The notes under the pieces are model-generated. The model made no database searches. It was not told where the DNA came from and saw only the letters and a list, made by a program, of their open reading frames with translations. From positions 7,051,501 through 7,115,500 of the forward strand of contig NZ_CP086136.1 of NCBI RefSeq assembly GCF_017565645.3: DNA of 64,000 bases, in the 5' to 3' direction. The stretch's first letter is position 1, and each line of letters starts with the position of its first letter. Made by a program: the position numbers and the translations under genes. The stretch comes from Bradyrhizobium barranii subsp. barranii (GTDB lineage: Bacteria; Pseudomonadota; Alphaproteobacteria; Rhizobiales; Xanthobacteraceae). Shown here piece by piece: positions 47,352-57,273 of the stretch.

Positions 47352-47588
47352 CTACCCCTTCACGTCATACTGCTTGCTGAGGTGATCGCCGATCTGCACC
47401 AGCATGGCGACGCTTTCGGGGAAGCCCGGCTTATCCGTCGCGGCCTGGTCGGCATCGGCACGGAATTCCCAGCTGTCGCCGTCGCGGACGATCGAGATGA
47501 CGAGGTCATCCGGACCATCGGCATGGACCTTCAATTCGGCCCGCGCCATGGCGATGAGTTCGGCTTCGGTCTTGGCAGGCTTGCTCAT
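47352..47588 (-). CDS. Small hypothetical protein, 78 residues
   Basis: Start at 47588 (MSKPAKTEAELIAMARAELK). A compact alpha/beta protein with VISIVRDGDSWEFRADAD and an ending DHLSKQYDVKG, no signal peptide and no membrane segment. I do not recognise a named family, though small proteins of this pattern are conserved in Bradyrhizobium. It is 81 bp downstream of the large TPR gene on the same strand. Confidence 0.7.
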   Translation of the reverse strand: MSKPAKTEAELIAMARAELKVHADGPDDLVISIVRDGDSWEFRADADQAATDKPGFPESVAMLVQIGDHLSKQYDVKG

Positions 47589-47669
47589 ATCGACGCTCTC
47601 CCGGCATGAAGACGCGCAGGTTGCCGCTTCAACGGGCACCTGTCGAGAGGCCTCGTGGTAGCAGGGTTC

Positions 47670-50600
47670 CTACCGCGTCATCTTGATCTGGCGCACGACG
47701 GGGATCGTGGGCAGCGAGCCGGTGTGGTCGGCCTCGTCCTTGGCTTGCGGCGCGGCCGGCGCGCGGGCGGTGGCGTCGGGGAAGCGCTGCTTCATCTCGC
47801 GCAGGAAACCATCGAGCGTGTCGGCGCTGGCAGCGAGCTTGGCGATCTCGGCGAATTCGGCGCTGGAGGACGCTGCCGGCTTGCTCGCGATGTCGAACGC
47901 GACCCGGTCCGCACTCTCGCTCATCAGCGGCGCATATTTCTCGCGGAAGCGCGACAGGCCGATCGAATCGTCGGCGAGCGCATAGCCGACGGCGGCACGG
48001 ATGATGTCGCTCTTCTCCACCGCGTTGAGTGGCTTGAAGTCGCGAAAGCGGTCGCCGTAATAGAGCTCGATCTGCTCGGCGGATTCGCGCCAGCGCCGCG
48101 CCGCCCAGAAGATGTCGGAGCGCAGGCGGAGCACCTCGCGTCCGGAGACGTTGGAGACGATGTCGAGCGCGAGATCGTGGCGGCCGACGTCGCTCTGCGC
48201 GCGCGCCTCCAGCAGCAGCCGCTGCTGCCGCAGCTCGCCGGAGAGATCGCTGATGCGGCTCGCGCGCAGCGCCGAGATCGCCATGTCGGGCTTGCGGTTG
48301 GCGAGGTAGATCATGGACAGGCGCGCGGCGACCTGGGCGCGGGCTGCGCCTTCGAGGCGATGGTCGACCTGGTACTGCAACAGCTCGGCGGCCTGGTCGA
48401 GCAGGTCGATCGAGGCGAGACGGTCGGCGAGTCGGCGGATCAGCTCGTCGCCGCGGCGGCCGATCGGCGTCAGCTCGCGGAACTCGTAGAACATCCCGAG
48501 CGCCTCGACCGGCGGCAGCTCGTCGCCCTTGGGCCCCAGGAATATCTGCGTGAACAGGTCGGAGGCGAGGTCCTGCGCCTGACGCGAGGCCTCGGCGTTC
48601 GGCTGGAGCCTTGTCGCCGTGCGCGCCGCTCTGAGCGCGTCCCGGTAGGGCCCGTTCTCGGCATATATCTGCGACAGCATCTGGAGCGTCTTGACCTCGA
48701 TCGAGTCGCCCCGCCAGGTCATCGACAGCGTCTCGAGCTCACGCAGCGCGTCTTCCTTGCTGATCTCGTCGCGCTTCTGCCGCAGCGCCACTTCGAGCTG
48801 CTTGGCCTCGGCCGCCGCCTGACGATCGTTCGAGGCGACCGCGAATTTGTAGTCGTCGAGCGCGTCCTTGTCGTGGCCGAGCGCCTCGGCGAGCCGGCCG
48901 CGCAGCACGGCGAAGCCGGGCGCCGCCTCTGGCGATATGCCGACCACCTCGATCTCGCTGCGGCGCTTGGAGGCGCCGGCATAATCCTTCACCTCGAGCG
49001 AGGCGCGCATCGCCTCCATCGTCACGATGCGCTGGATGTCGATCGGTAGCGAGGCGATGGCGAATTCGACGTTCTTGAACTTCTCGCGCGCATCCGCCCA
49101 CTTGCCCTGGCGCGCATAGGCGAGCGCCTTCCAGAGCTGGGAATCGTGGCTGTTGCCGATCACGGGATTGGCGAGGTCCTTCAAGCCCTGCGCTGGCCGG
49201 CCGATCAAGATGTTCGCGATCGCATGCATGATCAGCGCGCCGCTCTCCTCCTTGTTGAGGGGATCGGCCAGCATCAGGTCGGTCACCGACTTGGCTTCGT
49301 GGTACATGGCGCGGGACATGTAGAACTGCGCGAGATCGAGCCGCGGCAGCGAGCGCTGTGCCGGCTCGACGGCCGCGATCGCCGTGATCAGGCTGCCCTG
49401 GCGCGTCCAGAAATCCTCCGACTGGCCCTTGCGCCAGCCTTCCGGACTGAAGACCGGCCGCACCGCGGTCGGTGCCCGCTCGGCGGAGATATCAACCGGC
49501 GACAGCGTCAGTCCACCCTTCTTGCCGAGAATGACCTTGTCGGATCCGACCTCGACGCCGACCTCGTCGGAGTTCGGCCGGATCGCGATGCCGTGCGCGG
49601 ATTCCAGCAGCGAAAGATCGACGAGATCCTGCCGCTTGATGAAGCCGCGCACCGGCCGTTGCCCGGTGACGACATAGAGCGTGTCACCGGCGTCGGGATC
49701 GGTCAGCTTGTGCAACAGGCCCGGATTGGCGAAGGGGATCGCGATATTGGCGAGCGCGGGGTCGGTGATGTTGCGCGACATCATCAGCGGCAGCGGCGTC
49801 GCCTGGATCTTGTCGGCGAGCGTCAGGAGCCAATTGGTCTCCTTGCCGACCTCCTCACTCGTCAGCGAGTAGACCAGCGGCCGGGTGAGACGGATGCGGA
49901 CCGCCTGCCCCTTGTCGAGCGGCATGCGGCTGACCTCGCCGATCATCGCACCGCCCCGGCTGCGGATCGCCTCGACGTCGATCGGCTTCGGCGTATCGAA
50001 CACTAGCCACACGGTATCGCCGCGGCGGAACGCCGCCGCAGGCGTTGCCACCTGAAGCGGGAAGATCACGCGCAAGCCATCGCTGTCGCGGCGGACATCG
50101 ACGCTGGCCACGGTGGGCTGCGGCGCGGCCGGCGCCTCGGCGGGTGCGGCCTTGATGCTTTCCTTGACCGGCTCTTTCGCAGCCTCCTTCACGACCTCCT
50201 TGGGCGCTTCGGACACTGCGGGCTTGGCGGGCGCGACCACAGCTTCCGTTGCCGGCGCCGCAGGCTTCGACACGTCCTTGGGCGGTTCCGCAGCATGCGG
50301 TGCTTCCGCCGCGGGAGCCGGCGCGGGCTTCGGTGCCTCGACCGGCGGCATCGCCGCCTGAGCTTCCGGCTTCACCTCGGACTTGGCTTCGGGCTTGGCT
50401 TCGATCTTGGCTTCGCGCGCGATCGTCTCGGACGTCGGCGGCGCGATCTCGCGATGGACCTCCTTCGGCTTCTCGGCCGCCGGCTTTTCCGGAGCCGGTC
50501 CATGGCCTTGGGCCGCAGGCTTCGCCTGCGCGATCACCGCCTCAGCCGTCGCGGCGGTCTTGCCCTTGTCGGGTTGGAAGGAGATGTCGACGACGTAATT

Positions 50601-51416
50601 CTTCTCGTCGCGGAAGGAGTGCACGTCCGAATCGCCGATCAGCGCGATCTCGACACTGGTCTGGTCGATGTCGGACTTCTGCTTGATCGAGGCGACATTC
50701 GGGGGCGCGGCTACGACGGCGTCCGCCAGATCGAAATTGAGGCCGGCATTGAACGCGAGCGTGAGCTTCTGCTCGTTGAGCACGGAGGACACGCCGACGC
50801 CGTCGGGCATCTCGAACACGAAGCGCACGAAAGTCGGCTGCACCGAGGCGCGCACGCGGATCTGCGGACGCTTTTTGGTCTCTGCCGCGGCGCGCTGGGC
50901 GCGCAAGGCACGTTCGGCGACACGCGCACGCTCGGCCAGTTCCTTGACCACGTCCATGGGCAGGCTTGGCGGCGGCCCCTTCCAGCCCTCCGGCAAGAGG
51001 TCGATGAAGGTGCGCTCGCCGGCGTTCATGGTGTTGACGGTGACGCGCCGCGCCAGCGACAGGCGGATGGCGCTGCCGTCGGGATCGCGGCGGGCAGAAT
51101 TGACGTAGTCGGGCGCACCTTCCGGAACGCGATCGACGGGAACGTCGACCGCCCGGTCGAAGCGAATGATGAGAATGGAGCCGGCCGTCGTCACCTCGGA
51201 GGGAACGTCCTCGCCGAGCTTGATCACCAAACGGGCAAAGCCGCCACTGGCCGAGAAAGTCGCCTCGCCCCGGACCACATCGGCGGCGCGGGCGGGCGCA
51301 CCGAGGCCGATGAGCAGGCAGGCCGCCAGCACGGGCGCCTTGCGGACATGATGCGACAGCCCCCGCGCCAAAGCGCGGGGTCGCAACATAAATCCAGCGG
51401 CAGCCTTCTGCGCCAT
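47670..51416 (-). CDS. Large exported AMIN-like/TPR protein, 1248 residues
   Basis: Start at 51416, with GGAAGAA upstream. A signal peptide-like segment (APVLAACLLIGLGAPARA) leads into beta-rich N-terminal repeats (ATFSASGGFARLVIKLGE, and later VRVIFPLQV-like units), which resemble AMIN domains. An Ala/Pro/Lys/Glu-rich linker of about 130 residues follows (roughly 310-450). The C-terminal 550 residues are helical TPR-type repeats (LYYGDRFRDFKPL near the end). It lies between flagellar genes, and two perfect CtrA boxes lie upstream, so a periplasmic motor-associated role is likely but unproven. Confidence 0.82.
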   Translation of the reverse strand: MAQKAAAGFMLRPRALARGLSHHVRKAPVLAACLLIGLGAPARAADVVRGEATFSASGGFARLVIKLGEDVPSEVTTAGSILIIRFDRAVDVPVDRVPEGAPDYVNSARRDPDGSAIRLSLARRVTVNTMNAGERTFIDLLPEGWKGPPPSLPMDVVKELAERARVAERALRAQRAAAETKKRPQIRVRASVQPTFVRFVFEMPDGVGVSSVLNEQKLTLAFNAGLNFDLADAVVAAPPNVASIKQKSDIDQTSVEIALIGDSDVHSFRDEKNYVVDISFQPDKGKTAATAEAVIAQAKPAAQGHGPAPEKPAAEKPKEVHREIAPPTSETIAREAKIEAKPEAKSEVKPEAQAAMPPVEAPKPAPAPAAEAPHAAEPPKDVSKPAAPATEAVVAPAKPAVSEAPKEVVKEAAKEPVKESIKAAPAEAPAAPQPTVASVDVRRDSDGLRVIFPLQVATPAAAFRRGDTVWLVFDTPKPIDVEAIRSRGGAMIGEVSRMPLDKGQAVRIRLTRPLVYSLTSEEVGKETNWLLTLADKIQATPLPLMMSRNITDPALANIAIPFANPGLLHKLTDPDAGDTLYVVTGQRPVRGFIKRQDLVDLSLLESAHGIAIRPNSDEVGVEVGSDKVILGKKGGLTLSPVDISAERAPTAVRPVFSPEGWRKGQSEDFWTRQGSLITAIAAVEPAQRSLPRLDLAQFYMSRAMYHEAKSVTDLMLADPLNKEESGALIMHAIANILIGRPAQGLKDLANPVIGNSHDSQLWKALAYARQGKWADAREKFKNVEFAIASLPIDIQRIVTMEAMRASLEVKDYAGASKRRSEIEVVGISPEAAPGFAVLRGRLAEALGHDKDALDDYKFAVASNDRQAAAEAKQLEVALRQKRDEISKEDALRELETLSMTWRGDSIEVKTLQMLSQIYAENGPYRDALRAARTATRLQPNAEASRQAQDLASDLFTQIFLGPKGDELPPVEALGMFYEFRELTPIGRRGDELIRRLADRLASIDLLDQAAELLQYQVDHRLEGAARAQVAARLSMIYLANRKPDMAISALRASRISDLSGELRQQRLLLEARAQSDVGRHDLALDIVSNVSGREVLRLRSDIFWAARRWRESAEQIELYYGDRFRDFKPLNAVEKSDIIRAAVGYALADDSIGLSRFREKYAPLMSESADRVAFDIASKPAASSSAEFAEIAKLAASADTLDGFLREMKQRFPDATARAPAAPQAKDEADHTGSLPTIPVVRQIKMTR

Positions 51417-51493
51417 TGGCGGCGTTTCTTCCAATTCGGCGGTCCATGCCGGCACTGGCGCCGGCCCGTGCCGTCGACTGTAGGTTTTGCCAA

Positions 51494-51508
51494 TTAAGGA
51501 CTTGTTAA
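51494..51508. promoter_or_regulatory. CtrA-binding box upstream of the large TPR gene, copy 1
   Basis: TTAAGGACTTGTTAA, an exact TTAA-N7-TTAA match about 78 bp upstream of the start codon at 51416. Confidence 0.7.
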
Positions 51509-51598
51509 TGCTGTAATGACGAATTCACCCGGCACAGTGCGTCGCGACGCCTGCTTGCGGGCTCGGGCGTTCGTGCTTCGAATCTGGAGAGCAAGTGG

Positions 51599-51613
51599 TT
51601 AAGGAGGTGTTAA
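51599..51613. promoter_or_regulatory. CtrA-binding box upstream of the large TPR gene, copy 2
   Basis: TTAAGGAGGTGTTAA, a second exact TTAA-N7-TTAA match, 105 bp further upstream (centre to centre). Confidence 0.65.
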
Positions 51614-51646
51614 CACCCCGTCGTCCGCACCCGTCAGGAATGCTAA

Positions 51647-51841
51647 TCAAACCCCGCGATTGGCCGGCAAGGCATTCAACTTGCCTCGCGCTTCGCGAAT
51701 TGACTGCAAGGTCAATCGCTTTTCCGAGATTCGGCTCTCGATGTACTCACGCTCGAGATCGGTCAGCTGTGTGTTCAACAACCGCTGATAGCGGCGAATG
51801 CTATCGTCGTGAGCTTGAATGAGCGCGAACCTTGCATCCAT
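51647..51841 (-). CDS. Small coiled-coil hypothetical protein, 64 residues
   Basis: The ATG at 51841 is preceded by GGAGGTGA, an excellent ribosome-binding site. The product (MDARFALIQAHDDSIRRYQR, then TDLEREYIESRISEKRLTLQ) is predicted to be two helices. It has no membrane segment. Function unknown; it is the last gene of the leftward unit that begins with the FecR-domain gene. Confidence 0.75.
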   Translation of the reverse strand: MDARFALIQAHDDSIRRYQRLLNTQLTDLEREYIESRISEKRLTLQSIREARGKLNALPANRGV

Positions 51842-51877
51842 ATTCACCTCCGATTCGTTCCGCCTCACCGAGCCAAC

Positions 51878-52741
51878 TCAGTCGTAATCGACGCCATAAC
51901 GCGCGAACTCGTCGCCGATGTTCTTCTGAATTGTCCTTGCAGTCGAAATGTCAGATTTTCCGCCGATCGCATCGCCTTGCTTCAGCTTGGCAAGCCCGCG
52001 ACCAAAAAGCGCGCTCGCCAGTTCGGGGGCGACTCGCAAGGCAGCATTGTAGTCATCGATCGCCGCACCGAACTCACCCATCTTCAGGTGGATCAGCCCA
52101 CGCGAGTCGTACACGGCAGCGCTGGTCGATCCCGATTGAAGCGCTCTGTCGCAATCCTCCAGCGCTTCTCGCGAGGCGCTGAGAACCGCGCGGGTCCAAC
52201 ATCGTCCGCTCCATGCCGCCCGCGAGGCGGGCTGGAGACGGATTGCCTCGTCGTAATCATGCGCCGCGCGCTGGTGGTCGTTTTTCTTCAGATAGGCTCC
52301 GGCGCGGTTGACGAAGGCAGCGCCATAGCCGGGATCGAGCTTGATCGCATCATCAAAGGCTTCGATCGCGAGCTCATATTCACGTCTCCTCAAGTGAGCC
52401 ACGCCGCGGTTGTTGAAGGCCTTTGCGTATGTCGGATTGAGTGCGATCGACTGATCGAAGTCGCTGATGGCGCTGTCGTAGTCGCCCTTTGCCGTGTAGG
52501 CGTTGCCGCGATTGTTATACGCGATTGCCAGAGCTGCCGACGAATCTGGACGCGCCTGTATGAAAGTCGTGCAGGCGCCGATCCGGGCATCGAGCGAGGT
52601 GGTACCCGTCCCGTTGCACAGTTCGATATTGCTGAGATAGCTGTCCTTCACCCCGGAGTTCTGGGCCGCGACCGGCAAGCCGACCCACATCAGGACGACA
52701 AGCGCCAGTCCGCCTTCGGCAACGGAGGATCCTGGTTTCAT
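51878..52741 (-). CDS. Exported tetratricopeptide-repeat protein, 287 residues
   Basis: A signal peptide (ALVVLMWVGLPVAA-QN) is followed by about five to six TPR units, for example AIAYNNRGNAYTAKGDYDSA and AKAFNNRGVAHLRRREYELA. It should be periplasmic and bind other proteins. It lies 54 bp downstream of the FecR-domain gene and 36 bp upstream of a small coiled-coil gene, all on the minus strand. Confidence 0.88.
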   Translation of the reverse strand: MKPGSSVAEGGLALVVLMWVGLPVAAQNSGVKDSYLSNIELCNGTGTTSLDARIGACTTFIQARPDSSAALAIAYNNRGNAYTAKGDYDSAISDFDQSIALNPTYAKAFNNRGVAHLRRREYELAIEAFDDAIKLDPGYGAAFVNRAGAYLKKNDHQRAAHDYDEAIRLQPASRAAWSGRCWTRAVLSASREALEDCDRALQSGSTSAAVYDSRGLIHLKMGEFGAAIDDYNAALRVAPELASALFGRGLAKLKQGDAIGGKSDISTARTIQKNIGDEFARYGVDYD

Positions 52742-52795
52742 GTCAGGCTCCCGATCTTCTGAGATCTGGCGATTGCACCGGCTCGGACCAATTCT

Positions 52796-53452
52796 CTAGC
52801 AGCCGCGACAGATGTTCAGATTGAGCCTTTGCTCGGCCCTTTGCTCGGGTTGGCGTGGCCCCGCTGCGCCGGGCTTCTTCGTATATTTGGTCTTGCCCTC
52901 TTCGATCAGAGTGGAAAACCTGGTGGTTCCGTCGTCCGAGATTTCGACGTGAGGTGTAGTGCCTCGAATGCCCATCGTCGCGACCGGCGTTTCGATCTTC
53001 ATGTCACCGGTCTTCGCAACCTGGCCGGCAACAAAAACGAACGTACCCTTGGTCAGGTTGAAGGCTGTCGAATTGGACTTTCCACCCGGCTCGTAGACGT
53101 ATTCGTCCAATGTCATGCGGGCGTTGCTCGACAAGTTGAACGAAGTTCCATCGACGAAATTGATGCCGACCCGACTGTCGGCACCGGTTCGAACCACATC
53201 GCCCAAATAGACGGGATCACCGACTTTCGTCTGGATGGATTCGGCCCCGACGTTTGCCTGGACAATGGCGGCGCCCGCATGCTCGATGATGACCGAGCCA
53301 TCGGCTGTCACAACTTTCCCGATTGGCTTTGACGACGAGTCCAGCACGGCACGCCGCGGAGAATCGTCCTGCGCCTGAACCGGGCGGGGTGACGAAGCGG
53401 CCAGCGCAAGGACGAGACCTGCCACGAGAACAATCGCTGCACGAGTGCCCAT
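52796..53452 (-). CDS. Exported FecR-domain protein, 218 residues
   Basis: The ATG at 53452 follows AGGAGGAA. The signal peptide ends near RPVQA-QD. A FecR-type domain spans about residues 45-165: VTADGSVIIEHAGAA, then VYLGDVVRTGADSRVGINFV and SLSSNA-like FNLSSNARMTLDEYVYEP, and MGIRGTTPHVEI. There are two cysteines at the C-terminus (NICRGC). Such stand-alone FecR domains often accompany large surface or adhesin-like proteins. It is divergent from the VCBS-repeat gene at 53860. Confidence 0.88.
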   Translation of the reverse strand: MGTRAAIVLVAGLVLALAASSPRPVQAQDDSPRRAVLDSSSKPIGKVVTADGSVIIEHAGAAIVQANVGAESIQTKVGDPVYLGDVVRTGADSRVGINFVDGTSFNLSSNARMTLDEYVYEPGGKSNSTAFNLTKGTFVFVAGQVAKTGDMKIETPVATMGIRGTTPHVEISDDGTTRFSTLIEEGKTKYTKKPGAAGPRQPEQRAEQRLNLNICRGC

Positions 53453-53859
53453 GGCTTCCTCCTTTTCGAAGATATGATCCTCGAGCATCCGAACGGCTCC
53501 GACAGCGCCGACGAAAGCCATCGGGGATAATGGCAGACCAGCAACAGCAAACCACGACAGCCAAAATGGTTATTCCGGGGTAATCCGAATGGCTGATCGC
53601 CGTGTCCAAAAGAGTCACTATCCGCGCCAGGCAATTTCAAACAGCTTTTAGCGCTGAAAGCGGTACCGTCGGGCGAAACGTCAGCAATTCTGCCGTGATC
53701 AGCCTGGGCGGAATTCTCAGAAACGACAACTTTTTAGCGGGCATAGCTGAGGTTGCCGGCACAAAATTGTTCCCGATCGCGTGACGCGGCAAGCCGGCCA
53801 AGACGCGGCGGCATAGGGCGACGCCTGAGGCCGACCGCTAGGGCAATCGAGGTTGAAAA
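53453..53859. other. Divergent regulatory region without a supported gene
   Basis: 407 bp between the FecR-domain gene and the VCBS-repeat gene. A 60-codon frame (53602-53784) lacks a ribosome-binding site and domain features and is not called. It should hold promoters for both flanking genes; none is convincing by eye. Confidence 0.35.
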
Positions 53860-56800
53860 ATGGCCGTCACGTCCACTGCAGAGCACGGGGGCGAGCGCGA
53901 AGCCGCTGCGGGCCTGCATCGCCGCGTGAAGACGGCGAAGAGCAATCCTCCTGATGTACCCGCTATTCAATCTCATGAGCGAGCCTCTGCCGGCCGTTTC
54001 GGGATGCTGTCGCTCACGGCATTGCTCTTCTCGATGATCAAAGAGGTCAGGGCCGCAGACCCGAACGCAACGTTCCTGGACGACGATACGATTACATACA
54101 AGGACTTTGCACACGGCACGTTCGAGCTCACGACCAAGGAATCAATCCCGCGGCACATCATCGTCGAGGACCCCGGACAAACGGTCGTGCTGAGCAAGGT
54201 CGGCTCCGGGCTTACCGTGAATCAGCTCGACAACAGCGCGACCCGCATGGAGGAGCTGCGGGTGGCCCAGCAGGAGGCGCTCGAAAATTTCTCGAAGGGA
54301 TTTGGCAAGAACGGGTCCGGCACGCCTCTGTTCGTCGAATCTCTGCCGCTGGAGCCGATCAATTTCATAGCGCCCGCGGCGCCAAGCGCACTGCTGCCGT
54401 TGCAGCCGATCATCGTCACGGTGCCCGACATCATCACGCCCGTGCGGACGCCGCCGATCTTGAATGTGCAGGCGGGCCCGCTTGAACTCGACACGGTCGC
54501 GTTCGACGTCTTCGCCGCAACGAGGGGAACCTTCAGCGCCAGCAGCTCCAGCGCCGCGCTGACTTTCGGCATCAGCGGAGGCGCTACGGGCGCTACCGCG
54601 CTGGAGGGAGCGATCTACGACGTATCGAAGACCAGCTCTTATGGCACGCTTTATCTGAACAGCTCGACTGGCGCCTATGCCTTCGTTCCCAACAGTGGCG
54701 CGATCAACGCGCTGAAGACGCCGACCACCGATAGCTTTGTGATCACCGTGTCCGACGGGTCGCTTTCGGCTCAACAGGCCTTCACGATCAACATCAACGG
54801 AGCCGACGACGCGGCGATCATCTCCGGCACGACGACCGGCTTGTCAATCGAATCCGGCGGCGTCGCCAATGCCCCATCCGGCCCACCTGTCACAACCGGC
54901 CCACCCGTCACAACCGGCAAGCTTTCGGATATCGACGTCGACGACCCCGCCAACACTTTCGCGGCTGTCAATTCCCCGACGAAGAGTGCGCACGGCTACG
55001 GCACTTTTACGATGACCGCCGACGGCGTCTGGAGCTACACGCTCGATCAATCCAACAGCGCAGTGCAGGCTCTGAACGTCGGCAAGACGCTGACAGACAC
55101 CTTCACGGTGACCAGCATCGGCGGCACCCCGCAGTTGATTACCATCACGATCAACGGCTCCAACGACGCTGCCATCATTTCCGGGACGACGACCGGCACC
55201 GTGACGGAAGCCGCGTGTTGGAGGCCCGGGACTCCGATCGCGACCGGCAAGCTTGCAGATACGGATGTCGACAATACTCCCGACAGCTTCACGCCGGTGA
55301 CCTCGCCCAGGGCGAGCGACCACGGTTACGGCTGCTTCCGGATGACGGCTGACGGCGTCTGGACCTACACGCTCGATGACACCAATTGCGCCGTCCAGGC
55401 GCTGAACGCCCACGACACCCTGACCGACACCTTCACCGTGACCACCGTCGACGGCACCGCGCAGGTGGTGACGATCACCATCCACGGCACGAACGATCCG
55501 GCCATTATCCACGGCTGCATCACTGGCTCGGTGACCGAGCCCGATTGCAGGGAACACGGCAAGCCGACGGCGAGCGGCAGACTGACTGACACCGACGTCG
55601 ACAACGCGCCGAATACATTCACGCCGGTCACTTGTGCGACACGGAGCGCGGGCGGCTACGGCACTTTCACAATGACCGCCGCCGGTGTGTGGACCTACAC
55701 GCTCGACACCGCCAACTGTGCCGTGCAGGCGCTTCCTTCCTGCGAGACTTTGACCGACACCTTCACGGTCACGACCATCGATGGGACGGAACAGACCATA
55801 GCCATCACAATCCACGGCGCCGACGATCGCGACCATTTCGGCCACGCGGCAGCTCTCAATGCCGCCGATCCGCCCCACGCCACCGCGCCGCCCGAAGACA
55901 ATGCGGCTGCGAGAGCCTTTGCCGCCGGTCCGACGATGGCTGCGGGCACCCATGACGCGAACACGGATGGCATCGGCGCCTCCGGCGAAAGTCCGGATCA
56001 TGGCAAGATCGGCACAAACGGCGGTCGCGACACCTCTCATGACGGGCACGAACAGACCCTTCTTGCCGGCGGCTCCAGAGACGATCATTTCGTCTTTGCC
56101 TCGACGTCGAATTCCAGTGCAGCGCGCCCTGATATCATCTCTGGTTTCAAGGCAGACTCTGAGCGGGGCGACCTGATAGCGCTCGGCGCGCTCACTCTCT
56201 CCGTTCTGGCACTCGACCCCTCCAGCACGACGGTGCCCGCACATACGATCGCCTGGCTCTACGACAGCTCGGCGAACCAGACCATCGTTTACGTCAATCC
56301 GACGGATCAAAGCCTGAGCATCGGCGATTCCAGCCTGGTGGAAGTCCATCTCGATGGCTTCTCCACCGTCCAGACGTCGGATTTCATGCTCGCGCTGGAA
56401 ACGTCGGGTCATGCGATGGCAGCCGAGCCGGCCAATCTCGAAACGGGCGCGGACAACGACGCGACCGTTAGCCCGACGACGGTGACCAGCCTCTCATCAG
56501 GCGAAACCGTCCATGAGCGAGCCGCCCTGATCGACGGAGACGGGCCCGGGCAAGCTGCGAAGGCGAGCGGGTGCAGGTTAGATGTCGATTGCGAACGGGT
56601 TGTCCGGGTCGGGCACACCCAGTTCGTTCAGCCCGACGATGCGAACACGCGATCGGACGCGCCAACCGGCGAGAACGTGGCCTCCGCGGTGAGCCACGTG
56701 CAGCCCGTCAACCAGCTTCATCCCACGGCAGTCGCGGAGAATAGGTTCGTATTCGACAAGTTGACACCGTTCGACAACGGCAAGGGGATCGCGCCCGCTC

Positions 56801-57273
56801 CAGAGAGCGTGGCCGCCAAGGACAGCGGCCCGGTCACGCCGTCCACGGTCGACCCAAGCATGGAGTCCGGCCCAGACTCCATCGAGACGTCACACCACGA
56901 AAATCACTTGCGCGAGCATCATCATGGGGACCCGATAGCCGAGAACGGCCTTCCTCGAGTTGCTTCGGTTCACCTCGGGGACTCATTTCATTTCAAGCAG
57001 CACGGCTCTGACGGTTCGGGTGACATTGCGCCCGCGCCCTGGCACGCGGCGGTCGAACCCTACGCCATCAAGGATGGCGCTTTGCATGGCCACCATTCAG
57101 AGCTCAGCGCAGGATGGGACGATCCTTCGGACCCGTCCGATCATCACGAACATGCTGGCGTCGTCCACGGATTCAGGGCGGCGTCGATGCCTGATCCATC
57201 CCCGCCGCATATTGATCCGGCTCACGGCGCAGGCTCAGCTCACGCCCACGTGCCGCACGATCTGATCGTGTGA
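53860..57273 (+). CDS. VCBS-repeat surface protein with RTX-like C-terminal region
   Basis: 1137 residues. A hydrophobic segment near residues 50-67 (LSLTALLFSMIKEVRAAD) follows a 48-residue leader, so the true start may be the ATG at 54004. One Ig-like unit (about 210-325) precedes three VCBS-type repeats (about 325-445, 445-555 and 555-657), each with YGTFTMTADGVWSYTLD-like and LTDTFTVT blocks. Repeats 2 and 3 contain eight cysteines. A later region (GGSRDDHFVF, then DIISGFKADSERGDLIAL) resembles serralysin-type RTX C-termini. The tail is His/Asp-rich. It is probably secreted by a type I system and acts in adhesion, but no transporter genes are adjacent. Confidence 0.85.
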   Translation: MAVTSTAEHGGEREAAAGLHRRVKTAKSNPPDVPAIQSHERASAGRFGMLSLTALLFSMIKEVRAADPNATFLDDDTITYKDFAHGTFELTTKESIPRHIIVEDPGQTVVLSKVGSGLTVNQLDNSATRMEELRVAQQEALENFSKGFGKNGSGTPLFVESLPLEPINFIAPAAPSALLPLQPIIVTVPDIITPVRTPPILNVQAGPLELDTVAFDVFAATRGTFSASSSSAALTFGISGGATGATALEGAIYDVSKTSSYGTLYLNSSTGAYAFVPNSGAINALKTPTTDSFVITVSDGSLSAQQAFTININGADDAAIISGTTTGLSIESGGVANAPSGPPVTTGPPVTTGKLSDIDVDDPANTFAAVNSPTKSAHGYGTFTMTADGVWSYTLDQSNSAVQALNVGKTLTDTFTVTSIGGTPQLITITINGSNDAAIISGTTTGTVTEAACWRPGTPIATGKLADTDVDNTPDSFTPVTSPRASDHGYGCFRMTADGVWTYTLDDTNCAVQALNAHDTLTDTFTVTTVDGTAQVVTITIHGTNDPAIIHGCITGSVTEPDCREHGKPTASGRLTDTDVDNAPNTFTPVTCATRSAGGYGTFTMTAAGVWTYTLDTANCAVQALPSCETLTDTFTVTTIDGTEQTIAITIHGADDRDHFGHAAALNAADPPHATAPPEDNAAARAFAAGPTMAAGTHDANTDGIGASGESPDHGKIGTNGGRDTSHDGHEQTLLAGGSRDDHFVFASTSNSSAARPDIISGFKADSERGDLIALGALTLSVLALDPSSTTVPAHTIAWLYDSSANQTIVYVNPTDQSLSIGDSSLVEVHLDGFSTVQTSDFMLALETSGHAMAAEPANLETGADNDATVSPTTVTSLSSGETVHERAALIDGDGPGQAAKASGCRLDVDCERVVRVGHTQFVQPDDANTRSDAPTGENVASAVSHVQPVNQLHPTAVAENRFVFDKLTPFDNGKGIAPAPESVAAKDSGPVTPSTVDPSMESGPDSIETSHHENHLREHHHGDPIAENGLPRVASVHLGDSFHFKQHGSDGSGDIAPAPWHAAVEPYAIKDGALHGHHSELSAGWDDPSDPSDHHEHAGVVHGFRAASMPDPSPPHIDPAHGAGSAHAHVPHDLIV

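Noticed and set aside
53602..53784. 60-codon frame in the FecR/VCBS divergent region
   Set aside because: No ribosome-binding site; composition looks like non-coding sequence; the region is needed for promoters.
54888..54924. Short tandem repeat (Gly-Pro-Pro-Val-Thr-Thr twice) in the VCBS gene
   Set aside because: A two-unit slippage repeat inside a linker; in frame and not a CRISPR or regulatory array.
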